DNA of 5,718 bases from an uncultured Prevotellaceae bacterium (GCA_946403615.1 CAMJAO010000151.1:1-5718); one strand, 5' to 3'; shown: positions 1 through 5,627, counted from the stretch's first letter. Numbers and translations are program-made. Notes: generated from the sequence alone by a model not told the origin.

Positions 1-34
1 TAACGATAATCCCTTGAGCGTTAGCATGTGAGAA

Positions 35-466
35 TCAGCCATTCAAGCTTTGCCATGCACGTAGGTATTTCCGCAACCGGACCACATCCCCATCCGTAAT
101 TTCCTTTAACCGGCGGATGTCCATATTGTCCTCCAAATCGGCCCGCTTCACTTCTTTGCCAAGGGGGTTCTTTGCTGCACGAGCAACAAAATCTTCATAT
201 GACTCCCCCTCACGTTTGGTCACAGAAAGCACGCCCGCAATAATATCCTCAGGAAATCCCTGACCGCGCAAATAATCTGGAGTCACATCGGTGTCCTCGA
301 CGGTATCATGGAGCAACGCCACAATCTTTGCCCTCGGGTCCTTGCAACGCTCTGCCACCCGTATGGGATGCATCACATAGTCGCGCCCCGACTTGTCTTT
401 TTGCCCCTCATGCGCCCTAATTGCGATTTGCAACGCCAAGTCATACAATTCATTCCAATTCGTCAT
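35..466 (-). CDS. Small HD-domain hydrolase related to (p)ppGpp hydrolases (SpoT/MESH1-like)
   Basis: A 143-residue single-domain protein. The fold signature is that of the metal-dependent HD hydrolase half of RelA/SpoT enzymes, which removes the 3'-pyrophosphate of ppGpp; MESH1-type stand-alone versions are known. Seen in the sequence: AHEGQ near residue 18, SGRDYVMHP with His33, LLHDTVEDT with His53-Asp54 and Glu57-Asp58, and KRADLEDNM with Asp110. These match in order the four metal ligands and the catalytic ED pair of the family. No synthetase, TGS or ACT domain follows, and the protein is shorter than typical MESH1 (about 180 residues), so the C-terminal helices are trimmed. It lies 15 bp downstream of the LRR gene on the same strand and probably shares its promoter. 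No Shine-Dalgarno sequence precedes the ATG. The alarmone substrate is inferred; another nucleotide is possible. The stop lies 34 bp from the window edge, so what follows is unknown. Confidence 0.85.
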   Translation of the reverse strand: MTNWNELYDLALQIAIRAHEGQKDKSGRDYVMHPIRVAERCKDPRAKIVALLHDTVEDTDVTPDYLRGQGFPEDIIAGVLSVTKREGESYEDFVARAAKNPLGKEVKRADLEDNMDIRRLKEITDGDVVRLRKYLRAWQSLNG

Positions 467-481
467 CGTCTAGTAAATGTT

Positions 482-1141
482 TTATTTGTTCAAAAAATGC
501 AGTTCTATCAGTTCTTTCTCCCAATCATCAAAGGCCTCGCCACCACGAAACAGATATTTGCCCTTGAATGGACGGTCGAACAACTTGTCGAACTTGGGGA
601 GATGCTCACAGCCGTCGACAGACGTCATGTGTAACAGCACCGGAGTCAAATCGTTGAAGACCAATTCCTTGACGCCACTATTGGCGAAGGCATAGTGACA
701 GGCTATCACCACCCGCGCATCGAAGATAACTTTCGTCAGATGCCGGCAGTCATAGAAACCAAACGTTGCTACACCTTTTACAACGGTGTTAAATCGCCTT
801 GAGGGGATGATCAGTTCGCCACAGACCAAATCTTTGTCGCACGACAGCACACCTACCATTCCATCCGCCACGAAAACGGGTATCTCTTTCTGGTCAGGCT
901 GTCCGTAATTGACAAGAACTGTGGTAAGCGTATATTCCTCCTCGAAATATTCCTCTATAATAGTGGTCCACTGGGCTACATTCTCCCATACATACTTGTC
1001 AAAAACGACAGATCGGACGATACGCAATCGTTTTTTCCCATCCACTTCATACAGATACTTATCGCCCGTATGCAACCCAGGACGTTCCTGACAATATCCG
1101 TGTTCTTCAATCTCTTCGGTGTAAGTGATAATGTGTGACAT
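482..1141 (-). CDS. Uncharacterised protein with short BspA/TpLRR-type leucine-rich repeats
   Basis: A 219-residue protein with no signal peptide or membrane segment, so probably cytoplasmic. I do not recognise a named family over its full length. Residues about 120-165 read as roughly two BspA-like (LRR_5) repeats: an alternation of the type 'A-F-x-x-C-x-x-L-x-x-V-x-F' followed by 'I-x-x-x-A-F-x-x-S-x-V-x-x-L'. The N-terminal 110 residues are acidic and rich in aromatic residues (for example EEYFEEEY at 63-70). The C-terminus (190-219) carries a GGEAFDDWEKELIEL stretch. An in-frame start 36 bp upstream was rejected because it lies on the upstream side of the promoter's -7 element, so the transcript would not contain it. 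The ATG at 1141 leaves a leader of about 20 nt. LRR_5 repeats usually serve in protein binding, so a scaffold or binding role is plausible but unproven. It is followed closely by the HD hydrolase gene, which suggests co-expression. Confidence 0.8.
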   Translation of the reverse strand: MSHIITYTEEIEEHGYCQERPGLHTGDKYLYEVDGKKRLRIVRSVVFDKYVWENVAQWTTIIEEYFEEEYTLTTVLVNYGQPDQKEIPVFVADGMVGVLSCDKDLVCGELIIPSRRFNTVVKGVATFGFYDCRHLTKVIFDARVVIACHYAFANSGVKELVFNDLTPVLLHMTSVDGCEHLPKFDKLFDRPFKGKYLFRGGEAFDDWEKELIELHFLNK

Positions 1142-1166
1142 GATTTTGTGTCGGATAAATACGTTG

Positions 1167-1197
1167 CAAATATACAAAAAATCCCTGAAACCGCAAA
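1167..1197 (-). promoter_or_regulatory. Bacteroidetes-type promoter for the LRR-HD operon
   Basis: On the minus strand TTTG (1194-1197) is followed after exactly 19 nt by TATATTTG (1167-1174). This is a full match to the Bacteroides housekeeping consensus TTTG-N19-21-TAnnTTTG. The expected start is near 1160-1163, about 20 nt before the ATG at 1141. The -33 box lies in the loop of the upstream gene's terminator hairpin, and the spacer overlaps one arm. Confidence 0.8.
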
Positions 1198-1211
1198 AGA
1201 ATCAGGGATTT
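1179..1211 (-). terminator. Intrinsic terminator of the GH31 gene
   Basis: A perfect 10-bp stem, AAATCCCTGA (1179-1188) against TCAGGGATTT (1202-1211), encloses a 13-nt loop. Read on the minus strand it runs directly into six T residues, the usual form of a Rho-independent terminator. It lies about 65 bp past the GH31 stop codon. It overlaps the promoter of the next gene. Confidence 0.75.
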
Positions 1212-1229
1212 CATTATATGCTGTTTTAC

Positions 1230-1260
1230 ACTCAGTAACCACAAAAGTCAGTTACCGAGT
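1230..1260 (-). terminator. Second, weaker hairpin between the GH31 stop and its terminator
   Basis: ACTCAGTAAC (1230-1239) pairs with GTTACCGAGT (1251-1260), giving 9 pairs around one A-C mismatch and an 11-nt loop. It begins 17 nt after the GH31 stop and has no T-tract. It may stabilise the 3' end or help termination in tandem with the hairpin at 1179-1211. The role is inferred. Confidence 0.4.
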
Positions 1261-1277
1261 AAATACACTTGTTTGCT

Positions 1278-3659
1278 TTAAAGTTTCACCTGCTGCTCAG
1301 TGCCGTTATAGTTGATGGTTTGTTGTTTGCCGTCGGGAGTGACGATGGTGAATGAACGGGTCTGCAACATGCCGGGATATTGCCCTTGGCGCTTGCCGAT
1401 GGTCAGTGTGCGGCCTTTGTCGTTCCATTGGAAGAGGATGGTAGCATATTGGCCATGTTCGTAATTATAGTTGTCGCCCTCGTCCTCATAGAGAGTGAAG
1501 GAGCTGTCGGCACCGGGATAGACACGTATCTCAAGGTTGTCCCACGATTTCTCGCCCACATATTGCATCTCAGGGGCAAGAGGCAGGATGCTGCCTGCAC
1601 GCACAAACATCGGCACACGGTCGAGAGCAGTCTGCACGGTCACCTTCTGCCCGCCTTTGAGACGCCGGTTGGTCCAGTAGTCATACCAGTCGGCACCCTT
1701 GGGCAAATATTTCTGTGCGGTTTTCTCCTCGTTCCATGCCACCGTCTTGGCATCATCTCTCTCAGCGCGGTCTTTGCGGTCCCAACCCGTCATGGCATCC
1801 TCACGAATGACCTTCTCGTCGGTGTATTGCGGAATGACAATGGGTGCAGCAAGTATGCTCTGTCCGAACATAAACTCGTCGGTCATCTCCCACACATTGC
1901 GGTCGTTGGCAAAATCGCTGAACAGGGGACGCAGGTAACTGGCGTTGGCCGAAGTGACCTGCCATGCAGTGCTGTAGAGATAAGGGATAAGGCGATAACG
2001 CAGGCGAATCATCTTCTCAATGGCGTCATATACAGGTTCGCCTTTCTGTCCGAACTGCCATATTTCGCGCGGGGCATCTGCGCCATGACTGCGGAAGACA
2101 GGACAAAACAGTCCGTATTGCATCCAGCGGACATACAACTCCTGATACTGGGGGTTGCGCGGCGCCGAGGCTGGTCCGCGCGTGTTGTACGAACTGCAGA
2201 AGAAGCCGCCGATATCGGTATTGAAATTGGGATCGCCAGTGAGCGAGAAACTCAATCCGGCTGGTATTTGTTTGCGCAACATGTCCCATGAAGAAGCCAC
2301 GTCGCCACTCCACATGTTCGACCCATAGTGCTGCTGTCCGGCGAATGCTGAGCGTGTCATAATGAAGACACGTTTGTCGGCCGACACCTTGCGTTGAGCC
2401 TCATATACACCACGCACTGTGGCTAAGGGGAAAGCATTGCGCAGTGAGCGCCATGTGCCGCCCTCCTGCCCTGCCTTGTGTTCATAGTCGGACTCTCTCG
2501 GATCGAAGAAATCGGGGTCGGTAGAATCCATCCACCAAGCATCGGTGCCATAGTCGAACAACCGTTTCAAGTTTTGCCAATAAATGTCGCGCGCCTTGGG
2601 ACTGAAAGCGTCGTAAACACGCACACCAGAAGGATAATCCTTTCTCGGCGGCCAAATATGCGACAATCCGCTTTGCGGCCAGGTCTCGAAGTCATAAAGC
2701 AGGTCATTCTCCTTCAATTGGCGGTATGCTTGTGTCATAGGACCGAAACTGGCCCAAATGGAAATCATGAAATGTGCGTTTTTCTGGTGTACCTGATCTA
2801 TCATCCGTTTGCCGTCGGCATATTCCTCAGCCAGAAAGTCCATCGCGTTCCACAAATAGTTCGAGCCCCAGTACTGCCAGTCTTGGATGATGCCATCGAG
2901 CGGCACCTGCAACTCACGGTATTTATCGACGATGCCAAGCAACTCGCGGCTGGTCTTATAGCGCTCTTTCGACTGCCAATAGCCAAAAGTCCACAACGGG
3001 AACATCGGCACATCGCCTGTCAGATGGCGGACCTGAGCGATAACACCGTCGGCCGAACCGCCATACATGAAATAATAGTCGATGGCACATCCCACCTCAG
3101 AAGTGAACGACATGCCCGACGCATCATCATCAAAAATCGTGGGTGAATAATTGTCCCAGTACAAGCCCCACCCCTTGATGCTTTGCAAGACATTTTGGAA
3201 ATCCTCGAGATTGGATTGTTCCATGCGTTTATGCTCACCACGGCGATTCATCTTCCCGTTTTGGATGGTGCCCAGTCCATAGACCGGCTCATCCTTGTCG
3301 AGGGTGAAAGTCTGTCGTATGGTCCACTTGCCTGCATCATTTCCTGTGGTGCGTTGTTCAAACGAGCAGTCTTTCTCACGAAGCAGCACACGACCTTTCT
3401 TGTCGAGGAAAGTGAGGGCGCCCGTCTTCGGGTCTTGTCGTACGGTCAACTCATTGCTTGACAGTGAGTTGCCGTTCTTCTTCACAGCCACATCCTCGGG
3501 TTTGGCGGTCACAACCATGCTTTTTTCCGGGGTGGCAGACGCGTCGGACAGTTTCACCACATGCACGATGGAGGGGGTGAAAAACTCAATCTTCACATTC
3601 TGCGCTTGAACAGTCAGACTTGACATAAAGGCCACGAACAGCCATATTGTTTTTTTCAT
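1278..3659 (-). CDS. Secreted glycoside hydrolase family 31 alpha-glycosidase (alpha-xylosidase/alpha-glucosidase type)
   Basis: A 793-residue enzyme that should remove terminal alpha-linked xylose or glucose from plant or storage glycans by a retaining mechanism. Residues 1-19 form a signal peptide (KK, hydrophobic core, VQA cleavage site), so it acts in the periplasm or at the outer membrane. An N-terminal galactose-mutarotase-like beta domain covers about 20-210 and a TIM barrel about 220-560. The barrel carries FGYWQSKERY, GIIQDWQYWG (Asp260), the nucleophile Asp378 in DAWWMDSTDP, the acid/base Asp453 in WSGDVASSW, DIGGFF, and FRSHG with His525. A beta domain and a DUF5110-like domain (about 698-766) follow. 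The QSKERY and IIQDWQYWG style recalls the xyloglucan alpha-xylosidase branch, but there is no PA14 insert, so the substrate remains open. An extra charged stretch lies at about 616-651. An in-frame extension of 39 residues upstream was rejected: it would start at the promoter's -33 box and would hide the signal peptide. No SusC/SusD genes are in view. The gene has its own promoter and terminator. Confidence 0.93.
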   Translation of the reverse strand: MKKTIWLFVAFMSSLTVQAQNVKIEFFTPSIVHVVKLSDASATPEKSMVVTAKPEDVAVKKNGNSLSSNELTVRQDPKTGALTFLDKKGRVLLREKDCSFEQRTTGNDAGKWTIRQTFTLDKDEPVYGLGTIQNGKMNRRGEHKRMEQSNLEDFQNVLQSIKGWGLYWDNYSPTIFDDDASGMSFTSEVGCAIDYYFMYGGSADGVIAQVRHLTGDVPMFPLWTFGYWQSKERYKTSRELLGIVDKYRELQVPLDGIIQDWQYWGSNYLWNAMDFLAEEYADGKRMIDQVHQKNAHFMISIWASFGPMTQAYRQLKENDLLYDFETWPQSGLSHIWPPRKDYPSGVRVYDAFSPKARDIYWQNLKRLFDYGTDAWWMDSTDPDFFDPRESDYEHKAGQEGGTWRSLRNAFPLATVRGVYEAQRKVSADKRVFIMTRSAFAGQQHYGSNMWSGDVASSWDMLRKQIPAGLSFSLTGDPNFNTDIGGFFCSSYNTRGPASAPRNPQYQELYVRWMQYGLFCPVFRSHGADAPREIWQFGQKGEPVYDAIEKMIRLRYRLIPYLYSTAWQVTSANASYLRPLFSDFANDRNVWEMTDEFMFGQSILAAPIVIPQYTDEKVIREDAMTGWDRKDRAERDDAKTVAWNEEKTAQKYLPKGADWYDYWTNRRLKGGQKVTVQTALDRVPMFVRAGSILPLAPEMQYVGEKSWDNLEIRVYPGADSSFTLYEDEGDNYNYEHGQYATILFQWNDKGRTLTIGKRQGQYPGMLQTRSFTIVTPDGKQQTINYNGTEQQVKL

Positions 3660-3745
3660 GATTGGTGGTTTGGGGGTTAGTTGTTTGGGAGATTGGGGGT
3701 GATGGGTATGATGGGAATGATAGGAGATGAGGAGAAGTGTTGGTG
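3660..3745 (-). promoter_or_regulatory. G-free, C-rich 5' leader of the GH31 gene
   Basis: From just past the promoter's -7 element to the base before the ATG, the sense strand contains no G in 86 nt, while about half the bases (42) are C. The mRNA leader, about 80 nt, therefore cannot form G-C pairs, has no Shine-Dalgarno sequence, and cannot contain AUG, GUG or UUG before the true start. This is an observed composition; the role (an unstructured ribosome landing site or a site for an RNA-binding protein) is inferred. Confidence 0.6.
3687..3715 (+). other. Potential G-quadruplex motif in the template strand of the GH31 leader
   Basis: Four G-runs (3687-3689, 3695-3699, 3704-3706, 3713-3715) are separated by loops of 5, 4 and 6 nt, which satisfies the common G3+N1-7 rule. 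A further run of five G lies at 3672-3676. The G-rich strand is the template for GH31 transcription, so a quadruplex would face RNA polymerase rather than form in the mRNA. Folding in the cell is not shown. Confidence 0.45.
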
Positions 3746-3777
3746 CAAATTTATACATAATCTCCCACACTCGCAAA
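3746..3777 (-). promoter_or_regulatory. Bacteroidetes-type promoter of the GH31 gene
   Basis: On the minus strand TTTG (3774-3777) is followed after 20 nt by TAAATTTG (3746-3753), a full consensus match. The predicted start is near 3740, giving a leader of about 80 nt. Its position is a main reason for choosing the start codon at 3659. Confidence 0.8.
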
Positions 3778-3794
3778 AAATAGTTGGCGAAGTT

Positions 3795-3825
3795 GTTGGT
3801 TTGTCATGGTATTTTTGTATTTTTG
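3795..3825 (+). promoter_or_regulatory. Probable promoter of the cation exporter gene
   Basis: GTTG (3795-3798, three of four matches to TTTG) is followed after 19 nt by TATTTTTG (3818-3825). A second copy of TATTTTTG lies immediately before it (3810-3817) but has no well-spaced -33 box. The expected start is near 3830-3832, leaving a leader of about 63 nt. The promoter is divergent from the GH31 promoter, with 17 bp between the two -33 boxes. Confidence 0.6.
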
Positions 3826-3830
3826 TGGCA

Positions 3831-3847
3831 CATATATCGGATATATG
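3831..3847. promoter_or_regulatory. 17-bp palindrome at the exporter's predicted transcription start (candidate operator)
   Basis: CATATATC (3831-3838) and GATATATG (3840-3847) are perfect inverted 8-mers around a single G. The site begins about six bases after the -7 element, where a bound repressor would block initiation. For a metal exporter a metal-responsive regulator is a natural guess, but no regulator gene is in the window. Confidence 0.45.
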
Positions 3848-3894
3848 AAAAATATACCCTACCCTAGGGAAGGCTATTGAATTGTCTATTCATA

Positions 3895-4782
3895 ATGGCA
3901 GAGAGACAGAAAGAGATATACAAAGTGACACTTGTGGGGAGCGCGGTAAATGTGATACTGTTGCTCTTCAAATTCGTGGCGGGCATCGTAGGACACAGTG
4001 CCGCGATGCTGGCTGATGCGGTACATTCTTTGTCGGATTTTGTGACCGATGTCATCGTGCTGGTGTTCGTCCACATCAGTGGCAAGCCGACAGACAAGTC
4101 GCACGACTATGGTCATGCCAAATTCGAGACACTGGCGATGACGAGCATCGGCATAGCTCTGCTGGTAGTGGCTTTCGGCATCTTGTATGGTGGTGTGAAG
4201 AAGGTTGCCGCATGGTTCAATGGTGAGGAGTTAGCCGCTCCAGGTATGTTAGCTTTATGGGCCGCACTTTTGTCAGTGGTACTGAAAGAGGCGGTCTATC
4301 GCTATTCGATGGTGAAAGCGCGTCAGTTGAACTCACAAGCCGTGGAAGCGAACGCATGGCATCACCGCAGCGACGCACTGTCATCAATCGGCACAGCCGT
4401 GGGCATCGGCGGTGCTATATTCTTGGGTCAGCGCTGGACGGTTCTAGACCCTGTGGCATCGGTCGTAGTGGGACTGTTTATCGGGAAAGTGGCGGTTGGT
4501 CTGTTGCGCGACGGCATCGGTGACCTGATGGAGCGGTCATTGCCAGAAGCCGTGGAAAACGAGATTCTGTCATTGGCCGGTACGGTGGAGGGAGTGGCCC
4601 AGCCACATGACTTGCGCACACGCCGTCTGGGTAATCATTACGCCATCGAACTGCATATCCTGATGGATGGCGACATGACCCTGCGAGAAGCCCATGACAA
4701 AGCTACAGAAGTGGAAGACCTGCTGAAGCAACGCTACGGCAAAGAGACCCATGTGGCAGTGCATGTGGAACCGGAGGAATGA
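3895..4782 (+). CDS. Cation diffusion facilitator family metal exporter, FieF/YiiP-like
   Basis: A 295-residue inner-membrane antiporter that should export divalent metal ions (Zn, possibly Fe, Mn or Cd) in exchange for protons, acting as a dimer. Six hydrophobic segments lie at about 11-31, 37-59, 78-105, 116-138, 155-178 and 182-204, followed by a cytoplasmic ZT-dimer domain (about 210-295). The transport site is His44-x3-Asp48 in segment 2 (ADAVHSLSD) and His156-x3-Asp160 in segment 5 (AWHHRSD). The loop site D-x2-H-x3-H is present as Asp67, His70 and His74 (DKSHDYGH). The C-terminal binuclear site is also intact: His238 in HDLRTR, His254, His267, His290 and Glu292. The length is normal for the family. 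A TTG start six codons upstream is possible in frame, but the ATG gives the usual short cytoplasmic N-terminus. E. coli YiiP has Asp at the position of His44; the HD-HD site here is often linked to zinc preference, which is an inference. Confidence 0.92.
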   Translation: MAERQKEIYKVTLVGSAVNVILLLFKFVAGIVGHSAAMLADAVHSLSDFVTDVIVLVFVHISGKPTDKSHDYGHAKFETLAMTSIGIALLVVAFGILYGGVKKVAAWFNGEELAAPGMLALWAALLSVVLKEAVYRYSMVKARQLNSQAVEANAWHHRSDALSSIGTAVGIGGAIFLGQRWTVLDPVASVVVGLFIGKVAVGLLRDGIGDLMERSLPEAVENEILSLAGTVEGVAQPHDLRTRRLGNHYAIELHILMDGDMTLREAHDKATEVEDLLKQRYGKETHVAVHVEPEE

Positions 4783-4826
4783 GGAATGGTCGCTATGCGA
4801 TGAAGAATTGAGAATGACAAATAGTA

Positions 4827-4857
4827 AACCCCAGAAGTTTGTCCGACTTCTGGGGTT
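4827..4857. terminator. Hairpin between convergent exporter and hsp20 genes, probable bidirectional terminator
   Basis: AACCCCAGAAGT (4827-4838) and ACTTCTGGGGTT (4846-4857) form a perfect 12-bp stem with a 7-nt loop. It stands 44 bp after the exporter stop and 81 bp after the hsp20 stop, the right place to end both transcripts. There is no T-run on either side, so it departs from the classic intrinsic form; it may act by blocking read-through or by protecting 3' ends. Confidence 0.6.
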
Positions 4858-4938
4858 CACATCAAATATGGCTTCTACTCTTTTATCCGCAATATTATTT
4901 TGAGCCCTCACCATTGCGACTTCTTTTTATTTACCATC

Positions 4939-5364
4939 TTACGACACCTCAATGGCTTTCGCGGTGTTCTTCTCCTCTTTCTCGGTCTTCGGCAGAACTA
5001 CGGTAAGGATACCGCCGTCGACCTTCGCAGAGATTTGATCCTTCACCACGTCATCAGGCAACGTGTAGTTCTGTTCGTAATTCGAGTATGAAAATTCACG
5101 ACGCAGATAGTGTTGTTTCTTGTTCTCTTCCTTGTGCTCCATCTTGTTCTCGATGGCGATGCAGAGGTTGCCCTCGTCGTTAATACTCACACGGCAGTAC
5201 TCCTTTTTTATGCCAGGAGCAGCCACTTCCATTGTGTAGGCTTTCTCGTCTTCCTTCACATTGACTGCGGGTGCCGTGCTGTTGGCGCGAGGCATGAAGT
5301 CACTGTTCAGAAAATCGTCAAATACTGTCGGGAACCAACTGTTTTTAAACATTACTGGTAACAT
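4939..5364 (-). CDS. Small heat-shock protein, Hsp20/alpha-crystallin family
   Basis: A 141-residue cytoplasmic chaperone that should hold unfolding proteins in a refoldable state as an oligomer, without ATP. The N-terminal arm (1-30) has the hydrophobic NSWFPTVFDDFL stretch common in Bacteroidetes homologues. The alpha-crystallin domain runs from about 31 (APAVNVKEDEKAY, then VAAPGIKKE) to about 126, ending in the hallmark GGILTVVLPK (117-126). A charged tail carries an IxI/V-type IEV motif (138-140), used for oligomer assembly. The ATG at 5364 is chosen because GGAGGT lies 7 nt upstream. A TTG five codons further upstream overlaps that GGAGGT and is rejected. No consensus Bacteroidetes promoter is visible upstream; the region instead holds repeats and inverted repeats that may control heat or stress induction. 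Confidence 0.93.
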   Translation of the reverse strand: MLPVMFKNSWFPTVFDDFLNSDFMPRANSTAPAVNVKEDEKAYTMEVAAPGIKKEYCRVSINDEGNLCIAIENKMEHKEENKKQHYLRREFSYSNYEQNYTLPDDVVKDQISAKVDGGILTVVLPKTEKEEKNTAKAIEVS

Positions 5365-5371
5365 AATCAAT

Positions 5372-5377
5372 ACCTCC
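5372..5377 (-). promoter_or_regulatory. Strong Shine-Dalgarno sequence of hsp20
   Basis: GGAGGT on the minus strand lies 7 nt before the ATG at 5364 and fixes the start. It stands out because the other genes here have no such site. A weak GGTA/TACC pairing around the ATG (loop of 10 nt) could partly cover its 3' end, but this is too short to call an RNA thermometer. Confidence 0.8.
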
Positions 5378-5403
5378 AATTATATTTTAGTGAAACATGT
5401 TGT

Positions 5404-5458
5404 TGAGCACCTTAGCAGATGATGACCGTTTCTGACGTCCGTCACCGTTCGGTGCTCA
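5404..5458. repeat. Nested inverted repeats upstream of hsp20
   Basis: TGAGCACC (5404-5411) and GGTGCTCA (5451-5458) form an 8-bp outer stem. Inside lie two smaller palindromes: TGACG-TC-CGTCA (5433-5444) and CACCG-TT-CGGTG (5443-5454). The second shares bases with the outer stem and with the first, so alternative folds are possible. If the hsp20 transcript starts upstream of this region, it would be a structured leader ending about 40 nt before the ATG. Otherwise it could be a protein-binding site. It does not match the HrcA CIRCE consensus. Confidence 0.45.
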
Positions 5459-5472
5459 CCCGTTATGATGCA

Positions 5473-5501
5473 ATTTTCATGCCCATAAACATTTTCATGC
5501 C
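5473..5501. repeat. 11-bp direct repeat in the hsp20 upstream region
   Basis: ATTTTCATGCC occurs at 5473-5483 and again at 5491-5501, an 18-bp period. The second copy runs into the first of the three 13-mers at 5498-5550. Its function is unknown. Confidence 0.5.
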
Positions 5502-5550
5502 AGATTGACACCAGTTAAGCCAATTTGGCATCCGAACTGCCAGATTGGCG
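5498..5550. promoter_or_regulatory. Three near-palindromic 13-mers at exact 20-bp spacing (candidate tandem operators)
   Basis: TGCCAGATTGACA (5498-5510), AGCCAATTTGGCA (5518-5530) and TGCCAGATTGGCG (5538-5550) share the form TGCCA-N3-TGGCA with starts at 5498, 5518 and 5538. The first and third share an identical 10-mer, TGCCAGATTG. The spacing is close to two turns of DNA, so three dimers would bind on roughly the same face. They lie between divergent hsp20 and tRNA-Ser, 46 bp or more before the tRNA promoter and about 134 bp before the hsp20 ATG. The pattern is observed; an activator or repressor is inferred. Confidence 0.5.
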
Positions 5551-5595
5551 AATATTGTTAATAATTGCAAACGCCATCATTTTTCTTCCACAATA

Positions 5596-5627
5596 TTTCA
5601 TCATTTCATCAAAAATCACTAATTTTG
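5596..5627 (+). promoter_or_regulatory. Probable promoter of tRNA-Ser
   Basis: TTTC (5596-5599, three of four matches) is followed after 20 nt by TAATTTTG (5620-5627), a full match to the Bacteroidetes -7 element. The predicted start near 5633 is about 32 nt before the tRNA. Confidence 0.6.

Noticed and set aside
1..23. TAACG...CGTTA inverted repeat after the HD gene
   Set aside because: Only 5 bp of stem with a 13-nt loop and no T-run, at the window edge; too weak to call a terminator.
1142..1177. Upstream in-frame start for the LRR protein
   Set aside because: It lies before and within the -7 element of the promoter, so the transcript would not include it.
1380..2291. Long open frame on the plus strand inside the GH31 gene
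   Set aside because: It is the antisense shadow of a well-supported enzyme, with no family signature and no start signals.
3660..3776. In-frame N-terminal extension of 39 residues on the GH31 gene
   Set aside because: It would place the start codon at the -33 box of a consensus promoter, has odd H/P/T-rich composition from the G-free leader, and would bury a clear signal peptide.
3862..3869. CCCTAGGG palindrome in the exporter leader
   Set aside because: A lone 8-bp palindrome with no spacing for a loop; expected by chance often enough and not tied to any other signal.
4783..4826. GAGGAATGAGGAATGG and GAATTGAGAATGA repeats after the exporter
   Set aside because: Short A/G-rich near-repeats common in Bacteroidetes intergenic DNA; no unit long enough to call an element.
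5379..5384. TATAAT on the minus strand just before hsp20
   Set aside because: It abuts the Shine-Dalgarno sequence, so a transcript from it would start too late to carry that site; Bacteroidetes also use a different -7 motif.
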